A stretch of 64,000 nt of DNA from an uncultured Roseburia sp. (lineage in GTDB: Bacteria; Bacillota; Clostridia; Lachnospirales; Lachnospiraceae), in the NCBI GenBank assembly GCA_900756925.1, contig CAAELX010000038.1, positions 13,368 to 77,367 on the forward strand. The letters run 5' to 3'. The notes beneath the pieces are model-generated. The model saw nothing but the letters and a program-made list of their open reading frames with translations. It ran no database searches and was not told where the DNA came from. The translations under genes and the position numbers were made by a program. How positions within the stretch are numbered: position 1 is the first letter of the stretch; every line of letters starts with the position of its first letter. This document shows positions 1 to 7,679 of this stretch, in pieces.

Positions 1-459
1 ATGTCCCGCCTCCCGCAGAATTGCCGCTGTTAAAAACATCGTTGTCGTCTTGCCGCCTGTCCCGGTAATCCCGATCACAGACAGCTTCCTCGCCGGGAAG
101 TCGTAAAAGGCTGCCGATATTTCCGAGAGAAACTTTCTCGTATCGTCTGCCGTCACCACGCAGACCCCTTTGTCCCTCACAAGCTCTGAGAGATTCACTT
201 TTCTTCTCTCCGTGAGGATGAGCGCTCCCTGCCTGCTCCATGTCACATACCCGTGCTCTGCCACGATCACGCAGGCGCCACGCTCCACTGCCTCCAAAAT
301 ATAGTCATGTCCATCCGAGCGGCTTCCACGGATACAGACAAACACCGCATGTGCGCCCACCTTTCCCGAGTGGCAGGCAACCCCGCCCACTTTCTCTGAC
401 GTATCTCCGCTTACACTTCGGTAAGTGACATATGGTAACAGTTCCCCAAGCTTACGCAT
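1..459 (-). CDS. murE: MurE-like UDP-MurNAc-tripeptide synthetase, N-terminal part (cut by window edge)
   Basis: First 153 codons of a Mur ligase, cut by the left window edge. MurE adds the third amino acid (meso-diaminopimelate in most Clostridia) to UDP-MurNAc-L-Ala-D-Glu in the cytoplasm. The visible part holds the small N-terminal nucleotide-binding domain (VFVCIRGSRSDGHDYI, residues 39-54) and the ATP loop GITGTGGKTTT at residues 130-140. The ATG at 457-459 follows a weak GGGGAA box. MurE is preferred over MurC or MurF from the N-terminal pattern, but the C-terminal domain that sets specificity is outside the window. Confidence 0.85.
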   Translation of the reverse strand, partial: MRKLGELLPYVTYRSVSGDTSEKVGGVACHSGKVGAHAVFVCIRGSRSDGHDYILEAVERGACVIVAEHGYVTWSRQGALILTERRKVNLSELVRDKGVCVVTADDTRKFLSEISAAFYDFPARKLSVIGITGTGGKTTTMFLTAAILREAGH

Positions 460-609
460 CCGGTTTCCCCGCGGAAGAATATACTTTTTTTATTATATGC
501 CAGCAGAGAACGATTTACAAGTTGTCCGGGGGATATTATGTATAATTCCACGCTTTCCGATAAGACTATCTTTGGATGGCACTACATTGTCTGGAAAGGG
601 ATAAGACGG

Positions 610-1023
610 ATGAAAAAAGATTTTCTGATATGCGGACTCACGGGATGGTGCTTAGAAATCCTGTTTACGTCCTTCGGGGCGCTTTGCCGGAGGGACTTTA
701 GGATGATTGGGCAGACTTCCCTGTGGATGTTTCCCATTTACGGGATGGCTGCCCTTATACGCCCGGTCTACCGGATTCTTCGGAACCATTCGGCATTTTT
801 CCGCGGCATGTTCTACTCAGCCGGCATTTTCTGCTGCGAATACTTAAGCGGTTCCTTCTTAAAAAAACACCATCTATGCCCGTGGGATTACAGCAGTTCC
901 CCCTTCAACATAAATGGTGTGATACGGCTTGACTATGCACCGCTCTGGATGGCAGCAGGGCTTATTTTCGAGCGGATTCTCGCCGGAAACTCCGGCAAAA
1001 ATGCGCAGGCGGCAAAACCTTAA
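610..1023 (+). CDS. Small multi-pass membrane protein, putative ABC-transporter type IV (CmpB-like) family
   Basis: 137-residue integral membrane protein. The first part (GWCLEILFTSF, then FRMIGQTSLWMFPIYGMAAL) follows the Gly-Trp-Glu and G-x-x-S-x-W-M-x-P-x-Y-G pattern of the PF06541 family, membrane proteins of unknown transport role. Hydrophobic segments are near residues 5-20, 35-55, 65-85 and 110-125. An in-frame ATG exists at 538, but 610 is chosen because AAGGGATAAGACGG precedes it and the protein then starts MKKDFLICG. Its stop codon shares the bases TTAA with the stop of the convergent gene on the other strand. Family assignment is from memory of the motif; function is unknown. Confidence 0.65.
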   Translation: MKKDFLICGLTGWCLEILFTSFGALCRRDFRMIGQTSLWMFPIYGMAALIRPVYRILRNHSAFFRGMFYSAGIFCCEYLSGSFLKKHHLCPWDYSSSPFNINGVIRLDYAPLWMAAGLIFERILAGNSGKNAQAAKP

Positions 1024-1436
1024 TCATCCAGATCAGGCAGATCCACAGATGCACCGATATCTAGCGTATTTAACGTGCGGCGCTTCATTCTCGCTGCCTC
1101 GGATGCCTTTAACAGATACCCCTTGATCTCCTTTGCGTGCTTAATATGTACCAGACGAAACTCCGGATCTGTCACATCCCCGGTGTAGCAGATAACCGTC
1201 CCAAGACCGAAGATCCGCTCCATCAGTGTCGCTGTCAGCTTCACATCCTGGATCTTGTACATGTAACAGTCATTCTCTTCGATTTTCAAAAATCCCTGAT
1301 CGATCGTCAGCATGCTCGGTGTAATGGTATATTTGGTAAATGTCCATGGAAGTCCGAAAAACAGGACGCGTTTCCGTTCACAGTATCTCACTTCATCTTC
1401 GTTCTCTTCCATCTGGTTCATTCTCTCTTCCTGCAT
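1020..1436 (-). CDS. PH (YdbT/bPH2-like) domain protein
   Basis: 138-residue soluble protein resembling bacterial pleckstrin-homology proteins. After a short acidic N-terminus it runs RVLFFGLPWTFTKYTIT, then LTIDQGFLKIEENDCYMYKI, VKLTATLMERIFGLGTV and DPEFRLVHIKHAKEIKGYL, the strand order and 'R-x-F-G-x-G-T' turn of the bPH2 family (PF03703). It has no membrane helix, unlike YdbS/YdbT. The ATG at 1436 has AGGAG nine bases upstream; two further in-frame ATGs follow within nine codons. It ends tail-to-tail, overlapping the stop of the previous gene. Function unknown; such proteins are usually membrane-associated or stress-related. Confidence 0.6.
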   Translation of the reverse strand: MQEERMNQMEENEDEVRYCERKRVLFFGLPWTFTKYTITPSMLTIDQGFLKIEENDCYMYKIQDVKLTATLMERIFGLGTVICYTGDVTDPEFRLVHIKHAKEIKGYLLKASEAARMKRRTLNTLDIGASVDLPDLDD

Positions 1437-1625
1437 GGTTCTTTTCTCCTTTTCTTCCCATTTATCCGTCCTCCGGATGTCGGGTCTGCCTTTCCCACAT
1501 TATAAGTCAACTGCTTTCCATCTGTCTATAAGAAAATCCTGTTTCCACTCTTTTTTCATATTTCCATGTCAGATTTCTGAAAATTCCATCTTTTTCTGTC
1601 AATATAACGTAAATATTTTCCCCTC

Positions 1626-1654
1626 TTGCATTTGAGAAATGATTATTATATGAT
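1626..1654 (+). promoter_or_regulatory. Predicted sigma-A promoter of pyrBI
   Basis: TTGCAT at 1626-1631 and TATGAT at 1649-1654 with a 17-base spacer. Transcription would start near 1660, within or just after the A-rich run 1655-1662, leaving a leader of about 60 bases that contains the hairpin described next. Confidence 0.65.
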
Positions 1655-1663
1655 AAAAAAAAT

Positions 1664-1706
1664 GCCTGAGGAAAACATCCGTTTTCTTATAAAACAGGCT
1701 TTATTT
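1664..1706 (+). promoter_or_regulatory. Leader hairpin with U-rich tail upstream of pyrB (possible attenuator)
   Basis: Two nested pairings, GCCTG (1664-1668) with CAGGC (1695-1699) and GAAAAC (1671-1676) with GTTTTC (1681-1686), are followed by TTTATTTAT and then the pyrB ribosome-binding site. It looks like a weak intrinsic terminator in the pyr leader. No PyrR-binding consensus was recognised, so regulation by attenuation is an inference. Confidence 0.4.
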
Positions 1707-1720
1707 ATAAGGAGGATTAT

Positions 1721-2641
1721 ATGCGTCATTTAATGAGTCCACTAGACTTCTCCGTAGAAGAAATCGACAAGCTCTTAGACCTTGCCAATGACATTGAGAA
1801 GTTCCCCGGCAAATATGCCCATGCATGTGAAGGTAAGAAGCTTGCCACATGTTTCTATGAACCAAGTACAAGAACAAGACTTAGTTTTGAAGCTGCCATG
1901 TTGAATCTTGGTGGTTCTGTTTTAGGTTTTTCCGATGCCGGATCCAGTTCCGCTTCCAAAGGTGAAAGTGTTTCCGACACGATCCGTATTATTTCCTGCT
2001 ACGCAGATATCTGTGCTATGCGTCATCCGAAGGAAGGTGCTCCTCTTGTTGCCTCCCAGAAATCCCGAATTCCAGTCATCAATGCCGGCGACGGCGGTCA
2101 TCAGCATCCTACCCAGACCCTAACCGACCTTCTGACCATCCGTTCTCTAAAGGGACGTCTCTCTGATATGACGATTGGTCTCTGCGGCGATTTAAAATTC
2201 GGACGTACCGTTCATTCCTTAATCAATGCCTTAATCCGTTACCCAGGCGTCAAATTCGTACTCATCTCCCCGGAAGAATTGAAGATTCCAAGCTATATCC
2301 GTGAGGATGTACTTCGCGCAAACAACATTCCGTTCGTGGAAGTGGAGCGCTTAGAGGATGCCCTGCCGGAACTTGACATCTTATACATGACCCGTGTGCA
2401 GAAGGAGCGTTTCTTCAACGAGGAAGACTATGTACGTCTGAAGAACTTCTATATTCTGACCAAAGAAAAGATGGCACTTGCTCCAAAGGATATGTATGTC
2501 CTCCATCCGCTTCCTCGTGTCAATGAGATCTCCGTCGAAGTGGACGATGATCCGAGAGCTGTATACTTCCAGCAGGCGCAGTACGGTGTCTATGTCCGCA
2601 TGGCGCTGATCCTGACGCTGCTTGGGATTACAGTAGAGTAG
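1721..2641 (+). CDS. pyrB: Aspartate carbamoyltransferase, catalytic subunit
   Basis: 306 residues, normal for the family. It transfers the carbamoyl group of carbamoyl phosphate to aspartate, the committed step of pyrimidine synthesis in the cytoplasm. Visible motifs are the carbamoyl-phosphate loop STRTRLSFE (about residues 52-60), [11 protein letters not shown] (about 126-136) and HPLPRVNEI in the C-terminal half. The ATG has an ideal AAGGAGG box. It is followed after 30 bases by the regulatory subunit, so the enzyme should be the E. coli-type class B holoenzyme. It has its own promoter and leader hairpin. Confidence 0.97.
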   Translation: MRHLMSPLDFSVEEIDKLLDLANDIEKFPGKYAHACEGKKLATCFYEPSTRTRLSFEAAMLNLGGSVLGFSDAGSSSASKGESVSDTIRIISCYADICAMRHPKEGAPLVASQKSRIPVINAGDGGHQHPTQTLTDLLTIRSLKGRLSDMTIGLCGDLKFGRTVHSLINALIRYPGVKFVLISPEELKIPSYIREDVLRANNIPFVEVERLEDALPELDILYMTRVQKERFFNEEDYVRLKNFYILTKEKMALAPKDMYVLHPLPRVNEISVEVDDDPRAVYFQQAQYGVYVRMALILTLLGITVE

Positions 2642-2671
2642 TCATTTTCATCATCCAGAAAGGAGTTATAC

Positions 2672-3109
2672 ATGTTAAATATCAGTGGTATCCAGGAAGG
2701 CTTCGTTCTCGACCATATTCAGGCAGGAATGAGCTTAAAGATTTATCATGACTTAAAATTAGACCAGTTAGACTGCTCTGTTGCCATCATCAAGAATGCA
2801 AAGAGCAATAAAATGGGCAAAAAAGATATCTTAAAGGTAGAATGCCCGATTGAAGCGCTTGACCTTGACATCTTAGGTTTCATCGACCACAACATCACCG
2901 TCAACGTCATCAAGGATTCCAAAATTGTGGAGAAAAAAGAGCTGCATCTTCCGGCTCAGGTAAAAAATGTCATCTCCTGCAAGAATCCACGCTGTATCAC
3001 TTCCATTGAGCAGGAATTAGACCAGATTTTTATTCTGACTGACAAGGAAAATGAAGTGTATCGCTGTAAATATTGTGAAGAGAAGTTTATTAATCCGAAT
3101 AAACGCTAA
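2672..3109 (+). CDS. pyrI: Aspartate carbamoyltransferase, regulatory subunit
   Basis: 145 residues. It binds nucleotide effectors and links catalytic trimers through a zinc domain. The C-terminal zinc site is intact: CKNPRC about 25 residues before CKYC in the last 15 residues. It is shorter at the N-terminus than E. coli PyrI (about 153), as is common in Clostridia. AAGGAG precedes the ATG. It is co-transcribed with pyrB and followed by a strong terminator. Confidence 0.96.
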   Translation: MLNISGIQEGFVLDHIQAGMSLKIYHDLKLDQLDCSVAIIKNAKSNKMGKKDILKVECPIEALDLDILGFIDHNITVNVIKDSKIVEKKELHLPAQVKNVISCKNPRCITSIEQELDQIFILTDKENEVYRCKYCEEKFINPNKR

Positions 3110-3131
3110 CTTCTCAAGACATACGGCTTAG

Positions 3132-3187
3132 AAAAAGCCACTGACTCCCGGATTTTCTTCCACATGAGAGTCAGTGGCTTTCTTTTT
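3132..3187. terminator. Bidirectional intrinsic terminator after pyrI
   Basis: AGCCACTGACTC (3136-3147) pairs with GAGTCAGTGGCT (3168-3179), followed by TTCTTTTTC on the plus strand and preceded by AAAAA, giving a T-tract on the minus strand. It can end both pyrBI and the convergent gene whose stop is at 3214. Confidence 0.85.
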
Positions 3188-3213
3188 CTCAATATTTGTT
3201 TTTCATCCTGTTA

Positions 3214-3711
3214 TCAGCACGATTGTCTCCCCTGTAAAATACGGTCAAACAAAACTGCCTCCATCACCCAGATGGCCGTAACAATATTCTCCCGGTACTG
3301 ATACAGTTCATAAAAGAACATATAAAGCTTATTATCCGGGAAAAGCCAGTAGACACCAAGGATCATATACAATCCAAACCCTCCAATGACCACCGCAGCA
3401 ATCACAAAAATAATCGTCCAGACCTTCCACGCTTTCTCCGAAAGCGGCTCTGCTTTCGGCAGCAGTGACAGAAAAAACAGCACGATGGAAAAAATCAGCA
3501 GATTCTGCACCGTCCATTGCTGAAAATATTGAAGACAGAGAAAATCGCCGAAATCCAGTTTGCTGAAGACTCCAAACCAATTCTCCGGAAAGATTGGCTG
3601 AACACCGTTTAAAAAGTCCATTGTCTTCTTCGGCAGGATCAGATTCAAGGTAAAAGCCATCATGAAGAAGTAAAATCTTTTGCTGCTCCAACGGAGGTTC
3701 TTCTGTTCCAT
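3214..3711 (-). CDS. Hypothetical membrane protein
   Basis: 165 residues, not recognised. Three to four hydrophobic segments are visible (about residues 12-27, 70-88, 96-120 and 140-155), with aromatic-rich loops (NWFGVFSKLDFGDFLCLQYF). AAGGAG lies seven bases before the ATG. It lies downstream of the lipoprotein gene on the same strand with 64 bases between them, so the two may form an operon. No enzyme motif is visible. Confidence 0.6.
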   Translation of the reverse strand: MEQKNLRWSSKRFYFFMMAFTLNLILPKKTMDFLNGVQPIFPENWFGVFSKLDFGDFLCLQYFQQWTVQNLLIFSIVLFFLSLLPKAEPLSEKAWKVWTIIFVIAAVVIGGFGLYMILGVYWLFPDNKLYMFFYELYQYRENIVTAIWVMEAVLFDRILQGRQSC

Positions 3712-3775
3712 AGGCGTGCTCCTTTCTATGGCGCTTCCTGCATTCTATTGTCATGACTAAAATCCCTGTTAAATT

Positions 3776-4459
3776 TTATTCTGGTATCTCGATATCCACA
3801 CTGCCGTAGGTGATCTCGACGGTATCTGTATAGATGTCGTCATCATTCCAGTCAAGAGATTTCCTTACTTCCTCTTCTGTCTTGCCGCTTGTATTCATAG
3901 TGCCGGCGATCGTAGCTGCCTTCGTAAGATCCGAAGTATCGGTTACGATCCGGACGATATTGCCGGTATCCTTATCCAGATAATACTCCTGATTAACGGT
4001 ATAGCTGATCTTGTCAGCAGAACCTAATCCTGCTTTAACTGACGATGTATATTGTGTCTCATACTTGGTATACTTTTTATCCTCCGTCTCACCGCTTGAG
4101 AGAATCGTCAGGTCCTCGCCATATCCATAGAAACGCGGTCGCTCCATTGGCTGCGTCACCCATTTTCCCTTTTTGTCACTGATCTTTGCTGTTATCATCT
4201 TCCCACTTCCGGAATAATAGATATCATTCATGACCTGTGATGCCTCAGACATATCCCGATGCTCCAGATATGGGGAAGCCTGCATTTCACCGGTCCACTG
4301 CGACTCGCTCTCGCCATACTTCTGTGTCTCCACATAAGAAAAATCCTGCTCGTACAACGCCTTCAAGGCATCCTGCACTTCATTTGAATTCGTTCCGCAT
4401 GCTGTTATGCTCATTGCTGTTAGTATCCCCAATACCATTGCACATAGTTTTCTCTTCAT
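3776..4459 (-). CDS. Secreted lipoprotein of unknown function
   Basis: 227 residues. The signal peptide MKRKLCAMVLGILTAMSITAC ends in a lipobox (ITAC), so the mature protein should be lipid-anchored at Cys-21 outside the membrane. The rest is hydrophilic and strand-rich (YGYGEDLTIL, VEITYGSVDIEIPE), with a stretch that resembles lipoproteins sensing or buffering envelope stress, but no family was recognised. An upstream in-frame ATG at 4522 exists, but 4459 is chosen because AAAGGGG precedes it and the signal peptide then starts at residue 1. Confidence 0.75.
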   Translation of the reverse strand: MKRKLCAMVLGILTAMSITACGTNSNEVQDALKALYEQDFSYVETQKYGESESQWTGEMQASPYLEHRDMSEASQVMNDIYYSGSGKMITAKISDKKGKWVTQPMERPRFYGYGEDLTILSSGETEDKKYTKYETQYTSSVKAGLGSADKISYTVNQEYYLDKDTGNIVRIVTDTSDLTKAATIAGTMNTSGKTEEEVRKSLDWNDDDIYTDTVEITYGSVDIEIPE

Positions 4460-4747
4460 ACTGTTTCCCCTTTCTCCCTGTACCCCTTTTGTATTTGCTC
4501 TTTGTTTTCCTCTTTTCATCATTTATTATTTTTATAATTGTCTTATTATTCTTATACTACCATATATTAAATCTGAACAAAAGAAGTTTTTTCATATTTT
4601 TCAAGTCTTTTTGTATCAAAGCATTTAAAAAGTTATAAATGTTTCCTCTATTCTTTGAACAGATATTCTAACACTTTTTCTTCATGCTTTTTCCCCTCTC
4701 ACTGTAAACCTTCGATTCTAGAACATTTTTCTTCGATTCAATTACAG
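4460..4747. other. AT/TC-rich intergenic stretch with no recognisable gene
   Basis: Very T- and C-rich on the plus strand. Open frames here lack start signals and coding character. It probably contains the promoter of the lipoprotein gene on the minus strand, but no clear -35/-10 pair was found. Confidence 0.4.
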
Positions 4748-4781
4748 GAAAAAGAATGTAATGCCCTAAACTTTACATTCT
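4748..4781 (-). terminator. Intrinsic terminator of the two-small-gene operon
   Basis: On the minus strand AGAATGTAA pairs with TTACATTCT across an 11-base loop, followed by TTTTTCC. It lies about 20 bases past the stop at 4800. Confidence 0.7.
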
Positions 4782-4799
4782 CTTTCATTGTAACATCTA

Positions 4800-5039
4800 C
4801 TATTTCTTTATCATATTTCTTACTATCAAAACTACATTGTAAATCAATGTGATTACCAAGGCTATGATGAGAATAATCATTCCAATAAATGATATCCAAT
4901 ACAAAATCTTATACCAAGTCAGATAGCTCGGCAATAATGCATTTGACCCCATCAGGCTTACATTACTCGAAAAAAAGTTCTGCATACTTGCCAGTAAAAA
5001 GCTGCATAATATCACTATTAAAAGTTTCTTATTCTCCAT
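4800..5039 (-). CDS. Small two-helix membrane protein, unknown
   Basis: 79 residues. It has an N-terminal hydrophobic stretch (residues 5-22) that could be a signal anchor, and a second long helix (residues 45-72) ending in the positive tail MIKK. AGGAGG five bases before the ATG is a very strong ribosome-binding site. The ATG lies nine bases after the stop of the gene above it, so the two form an operon ending at a clear terminator. Not recognised. Its place beside a peptide-signalling regulator suggests it may be a target or an accessory, but this is only context. Confidence 0.6.
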   Translation of the reverse strand: MENKKLLIVILCSFLLASMQNFFSSNVSLMGSNALLPSYLTWYKILYWISFIGMIILIIALVITLIYNVVLIVRNMIKK

Positions 5040-5048
5040 ATTCCCCTC

Positions 5049-5288
5049 CTATTTTGCTGTCACCAATCTATTCTCATAATAAACTACTTTATAGAGACTT
5101 GAGGAAGATGACACACTATATGTAACGCCTGTTCCACCAGCTCCAACCGTTTCACTTGATGACACAGTTGTTGTTCCAGCATTGTAAAAATCTCCATCTA
5201 CACGATAATATATCGTATATGCATTTTCCAGATTGGCATACACAGAACCCTGGAACTGTTTCTCTAATCCATTATCATTTCTGTTCAT
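5049..5288 (-). CDS. Small hydrophilic Ser/Thr/Gly-rich protein, unknown
   Basis: 79 residues with no signal peptide or membrane helix. The middle is tyrosine-rich (AYTIYYRVDGDFYNAG) and the second half is Ser/Thr/Gly-rich (TTTVSSSETVGAGGTGVTYS). The ATG at 5288 has only a moderate GGGA box. The reading frame stays open for 13 codons upstream without an ATG, so the start is uncertain. Upstream lies an operator-like array. It could be a small secreted or modified peptide substrate, but no leader motif supports that. Confidence 0.5.
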   Translation of the reverse strand: MNRNDNGLEKQFQGSVYANLENAYTIYYRVDGDFYNAGTTTVSSSETVGAGGTGVTYSVSSSSSLYKVVYYENRLVTAK

Positions 5289-5337
5289 TGAAACATCCCA
5301 TAATGCAACAATTGTAAATATTTTTCAATTACCTTTT

Positions 5338-5393
5338 GTAAGAATCCACGCGCATGTTTTCTATACATCTAGCTTAACATGTCGTAAGAATCC
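5338..5393. promoter_or_regulatory. Operator-like repeat array upstream of the small-protein operon
   Basis: Direct repeats GTAAGAATCC at 5338-5347 and 5384-5393 (46 bases apart) flank an inverted repeat CATGTT (5353-5358) / AACATG (5376-5381). The second direct repeat extends to the palindrome GTAAGAATCCTTAC. A possible minus-strand promoter (TTACGA, 16 bases, TATAGA) lies inside the array. It is a candidate binding site for the neighbouring HTH regulator; the binding is inferred. Confidence 0.4.
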
Positions 5394-5397
5394 TTAC

Positions 5398-5442
5398 AAG
5401 GGACAGAGTTGTCCAAACATTCTTTGGTCAACTCTGTCCCTT
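5398..5442. repeat. Perfect 14-bp inverted repeat (hairpin)
   Basis: AAGGGACAGAGTTG at 5398-5411 pairs with CAACTCTGTCCCTT at 5429-5442 over a 17-base loop. A T-tract is short or absent on both strands, so it may be a weak terminator or a protein site. Confidence 0.5.
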
Positions 5443-5544
5443 TACTATGCCTGTCGTTTTGTTTATTCTAACTATATAGGAAATCATTTTCTATAACGAT
5501 TACAGTTCTACAATACAATCAGATATATAAAGGCGCATTTGCTT

Positions 5545-5702
5545 ATGAAAAAACATATCAAAAATTTATGTTTGTTACTTGCCTTCCTCTCTATTCTACA
5601 GTTTTCGAATGTTTTTTTGACTTAAAAATACCATTTAATCATTATAAAAGTCCTATTTCTACTTACAGTGATATTCCGGTTAGTCCTGACAATGAACATT
5701 AA
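5545..5702 (+). pseudogene. Secreted signalling-peptide-like gene with a frameshift at a T7 run
   Basis: The first frame (5545-5625) gives a 26-residue peptide starting MKKHIKN with a hydrophobic core (LCLLLAFLSILQF), a Sec-type signal. It stops just after a run of seven T at 5612-5618. One base away the frame continues for 27 more codons to 5702, ending YSDIPVSPDNEH. The run reads T TTT TTG, a possible -1 slippery site. The joined product of about 52 residues would have the pre-pro-peptide shape of PapR/Phr pheromones. It lies tail-to-tail with the RRNPP-like regulator and overlaps its last codons. It may be a decayed gene, a phase-variable gene, a programmed frameshift or a sequencing error. 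The ribosome-binding site is weak. Confidence 0.4.
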
Positions 5703-7527
5703 CTAATTTATCTCGATATATCTTCTCATAAAAGAATCGCTTATTGTAATGGCTGATGGAAATACAACTTTTAAGTTCATCAGCCATTTCTTTAAGATCT
5801 GCTTTGTCCTCTTTTTCATTTGCCATTTCCTGTTTATTCCATAAAATATCATATAGCTTATAATCCATATGTACCAGTCTTCGGCATTTCAAACTTTCTT
5901 TTATAGACTGTCTATCTATTTGTATTGCAAGTTCATGTTCTCCAAGATTCCCCAATTCACTTACAGCACCTTCTGTAACAAACTCATACATTGATATAGC
6001 ATTTGCTATCTCATTTTTTAATGAATACTTATGATAAATATCCAACAAAAATTTTATTTCTTCTATTTTCCTATTCTTTTCAAGCCCCTTCCATCTATTA
6101 CGAATACATTTTATTTCCATTTCTGTAAGATATACATTTTTATTTCTAATGACATCTTCAGAACCAAGGGTATATCCTAATGCCTCTGTATCAAGCTTAA
6201 CAAATTGTTCGTTTCCGATTTTATGTTCATTATAATCAAGAAGTGCTTCCATTTCCAAAATAAACTGCCTGTTCTGCGGAATTTCTGTTAATGTTCTATT
6301 CTTTAACTCTTCCAACACCATTCTAGCCATAATAAAATCACGTACATTTAAATATTTTGCAAGCTGCTCTGCCAATTTCACAACTGCTCTGTCACTCGTA
6401 ATCAACCTTGTCCATTGCAACTGACCCGAAAGCCCCAGACGGTTCAACAGCTTCTCCCTGACTTCTCTCTGAATATCCGTCTTCCCCTGCTCCGCTCTCC
6501 GCAGTGATTTCACCGAGCAGATTCCATCGCAAAGCTGTTCCTGTGTCATTCCAAACATCGTTCTTCTGATTTTCAGTACCTCTCCGATTGGAAATACCCA
6601 TTTCTGCTGGTACAGGTACGTGCAGTCCTCCATATAATCCGTTACATCATACTGCCGGTACAAGTCTCTGATCACCTTAAGAAGCTCCTCATTTTCCCTA
6701 TGCACAGCAAGATTTTCTTTCTGCTCCTCCCCAGTCACCTCTCCCAACTGGTCTTCCAACAGCTGTCTCCTGATCTCAAGCAGCTCCACGAGATAATACG
6801 TTCTGCCCGCATCCCGCAGCCTTTCCACTGCTTTCCCGCAGATTTCCAGACATTCCATCCGCTCCCCGGCATCCAGATGCTCTCTATACTGCATCCTTTT
6901 TTTCAGAGAATAGAAGGCAATCTTCGGATAGATCTTCGCCTTCGATATCTCGTCATAGCATCCGTCTTCCACATAACGCAGTAACACTTTGTACTTCAGG
7001 AAGGAATCCATTCCGTTCTCATATGCCAGATTTTCAAGCAGCAGATTGATCTCCAGAATTGACAGCGGTCTTTGCTTTGCCCAGACAGTATCCGCTTCCG
7101 GCACCGTAAGCGCCAGTGCCTCTCTGTAGCACTTCCGCACAAATAGCTCCTGTCCTTCCGCTTTTTTTTGGATATCTGCAAGCATGACAAGGTAGAACTG
7201 TCTCCGGATATTCTCGTCATCCTCCAGACTTTCCTCATATTCCGAAAGCAGCTGCTCTGCCTGCTTTGTCTGCTTCTCCCTCACAGCGTGCAGGATGTCT
7301 TTCTGCCTCTCCCACTCCCTGTAGTCTTCCAGGTCGAGAAGGTTCTCATACAGATCCCTTGCCACACCAAGCCGCTCTAACAGGCGGTCTCTTACTACCT
7401 TTGCGACAGAGCGCTCCCCTTTTTCGATCCGCGCCAGCTGGCTGGCGCTCATGATTCCGAGTGCAAGCTGATCTAAAGAGATGCCTTCCTCTGTCCGTAT
7501 ATTTTTTAACAATGCTGTAAAATTCAT
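5680..7527 (-). CDS. RRNPP-like transcriptional regulator with two HTH domains and a helical repeat region
   Basis: 615 residues. An Xre-type HTH at residues 1-50 (ISLDQLALGIMSASQLARIEKG) is followed by a long all-helical region like the TPR-type peptide-binding domain of PlcR/Rgg-family regulators. A second HTH lies near residues 318-368 (MTQEQLCDGICSVKSLRRAEQG), followed by more helical repeats, so the protein looks like a tandem duplication of the whole module. Such regulators bind short secreted peptides that have been re-imported. The convergent peptide-like frame at 5545-5702 and the operator array at 5338-5393 fit this role, but the target genes are not proven. The ATG has no strong box (AAACAAAG region). 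Confidence 0.7.
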   Translation of the reverse strand: MNFTALLKNIRTEEGISLDQLALGIMSASQLARIEKGERSVAKVVRDRLLERLGVARDLYENLLDLEDYREWERQKDILHAVREKQTKQAEQLLSEYEESLEDDENIRRQFYLVMLADIQKKAEGQELFVRKCYREALALTVPEADTVWAKQRPLSILEINLLLENLAYENGMDSFLKYKVLLRYVEDGCYDEISKAKIYPKIAFYSLKKRMQYREHLDAGERMECLEICGKAVERLRDAGRTYYLVELLEIRRQLLEDQLGEVTGEEQKENLAVHRENEELLKVIRDLYRQYDVTDYMEDCTYLYQQKWVFPIGEVLKIRRTMFGMTQEQLCDGICSVKSLRRAEQGKTDIQREVREKLLNRLGLSGQLQWTRLITSDRAVVKLAEQLAKYLNVRDFIMARMVLEELKNRTLTEIPQNRQFILEMEALLDYNEHKIGNEQFVKLDTEALGYTLGSEDVIRNKNVYLTEMEIKCIRNRWKGLEKNRKIEEIKFLLDIYHKYSLKNEIANAISMYEFVTEGAVSELGNLGEHELAIQIDRQSIKESLKCRRLVHMDYKLYDILWNKQEMANEKEDKADLKEMADELKSCISISHYNKRFFYEKIYRDKLVNVHCQD

Positions 7528-7583
7528 GGTAACTTTGTTTCCTTCGTCAATAAATACGATTCTATCATTTTATGCCTGATTGT

Positions 7584-7618
7584 AAAATAGCAGGTATCCC
7601 GGAGACACCTGCTATTTT
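7584..7618. terminator. Terminator-like hairpin between regulator and J-domain gene
   Basis: AAAATAGCAGGT pairs with ACCTGCTATTTT around a 9-base GC-rich loop. A- and T-runs on both flanks allow use in either direction. It lies about 60 bases past the J-domain gene on the minus strand. Confidence 0.65.
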
Positions 7619-7679
7619 GTCATAACTCATAACAATAGAACGTTCGTACAACATGCATGCTATTGTTTCTTTCCAAATT

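Noticed and set aside
240..428. 62-codon Arg/Pro/His-rich frame on the plus strand
   Set aside because: Antisense of murE, with no ribosome-binding site and typical shadow composition.
5233..5496. 87-codon frame on the plus strand covering the operator array
   Set aside because: No ribosome-binding site, low-complexity product, and overlaps the supported small gene at 5049-5288.
7527..7584. Idea that the 615-residue regulator is two genes joined by a frameshift
   Set aside because: The reading frame is continuous, and no internal start with a ribosome-binding site precedes the second HTH.
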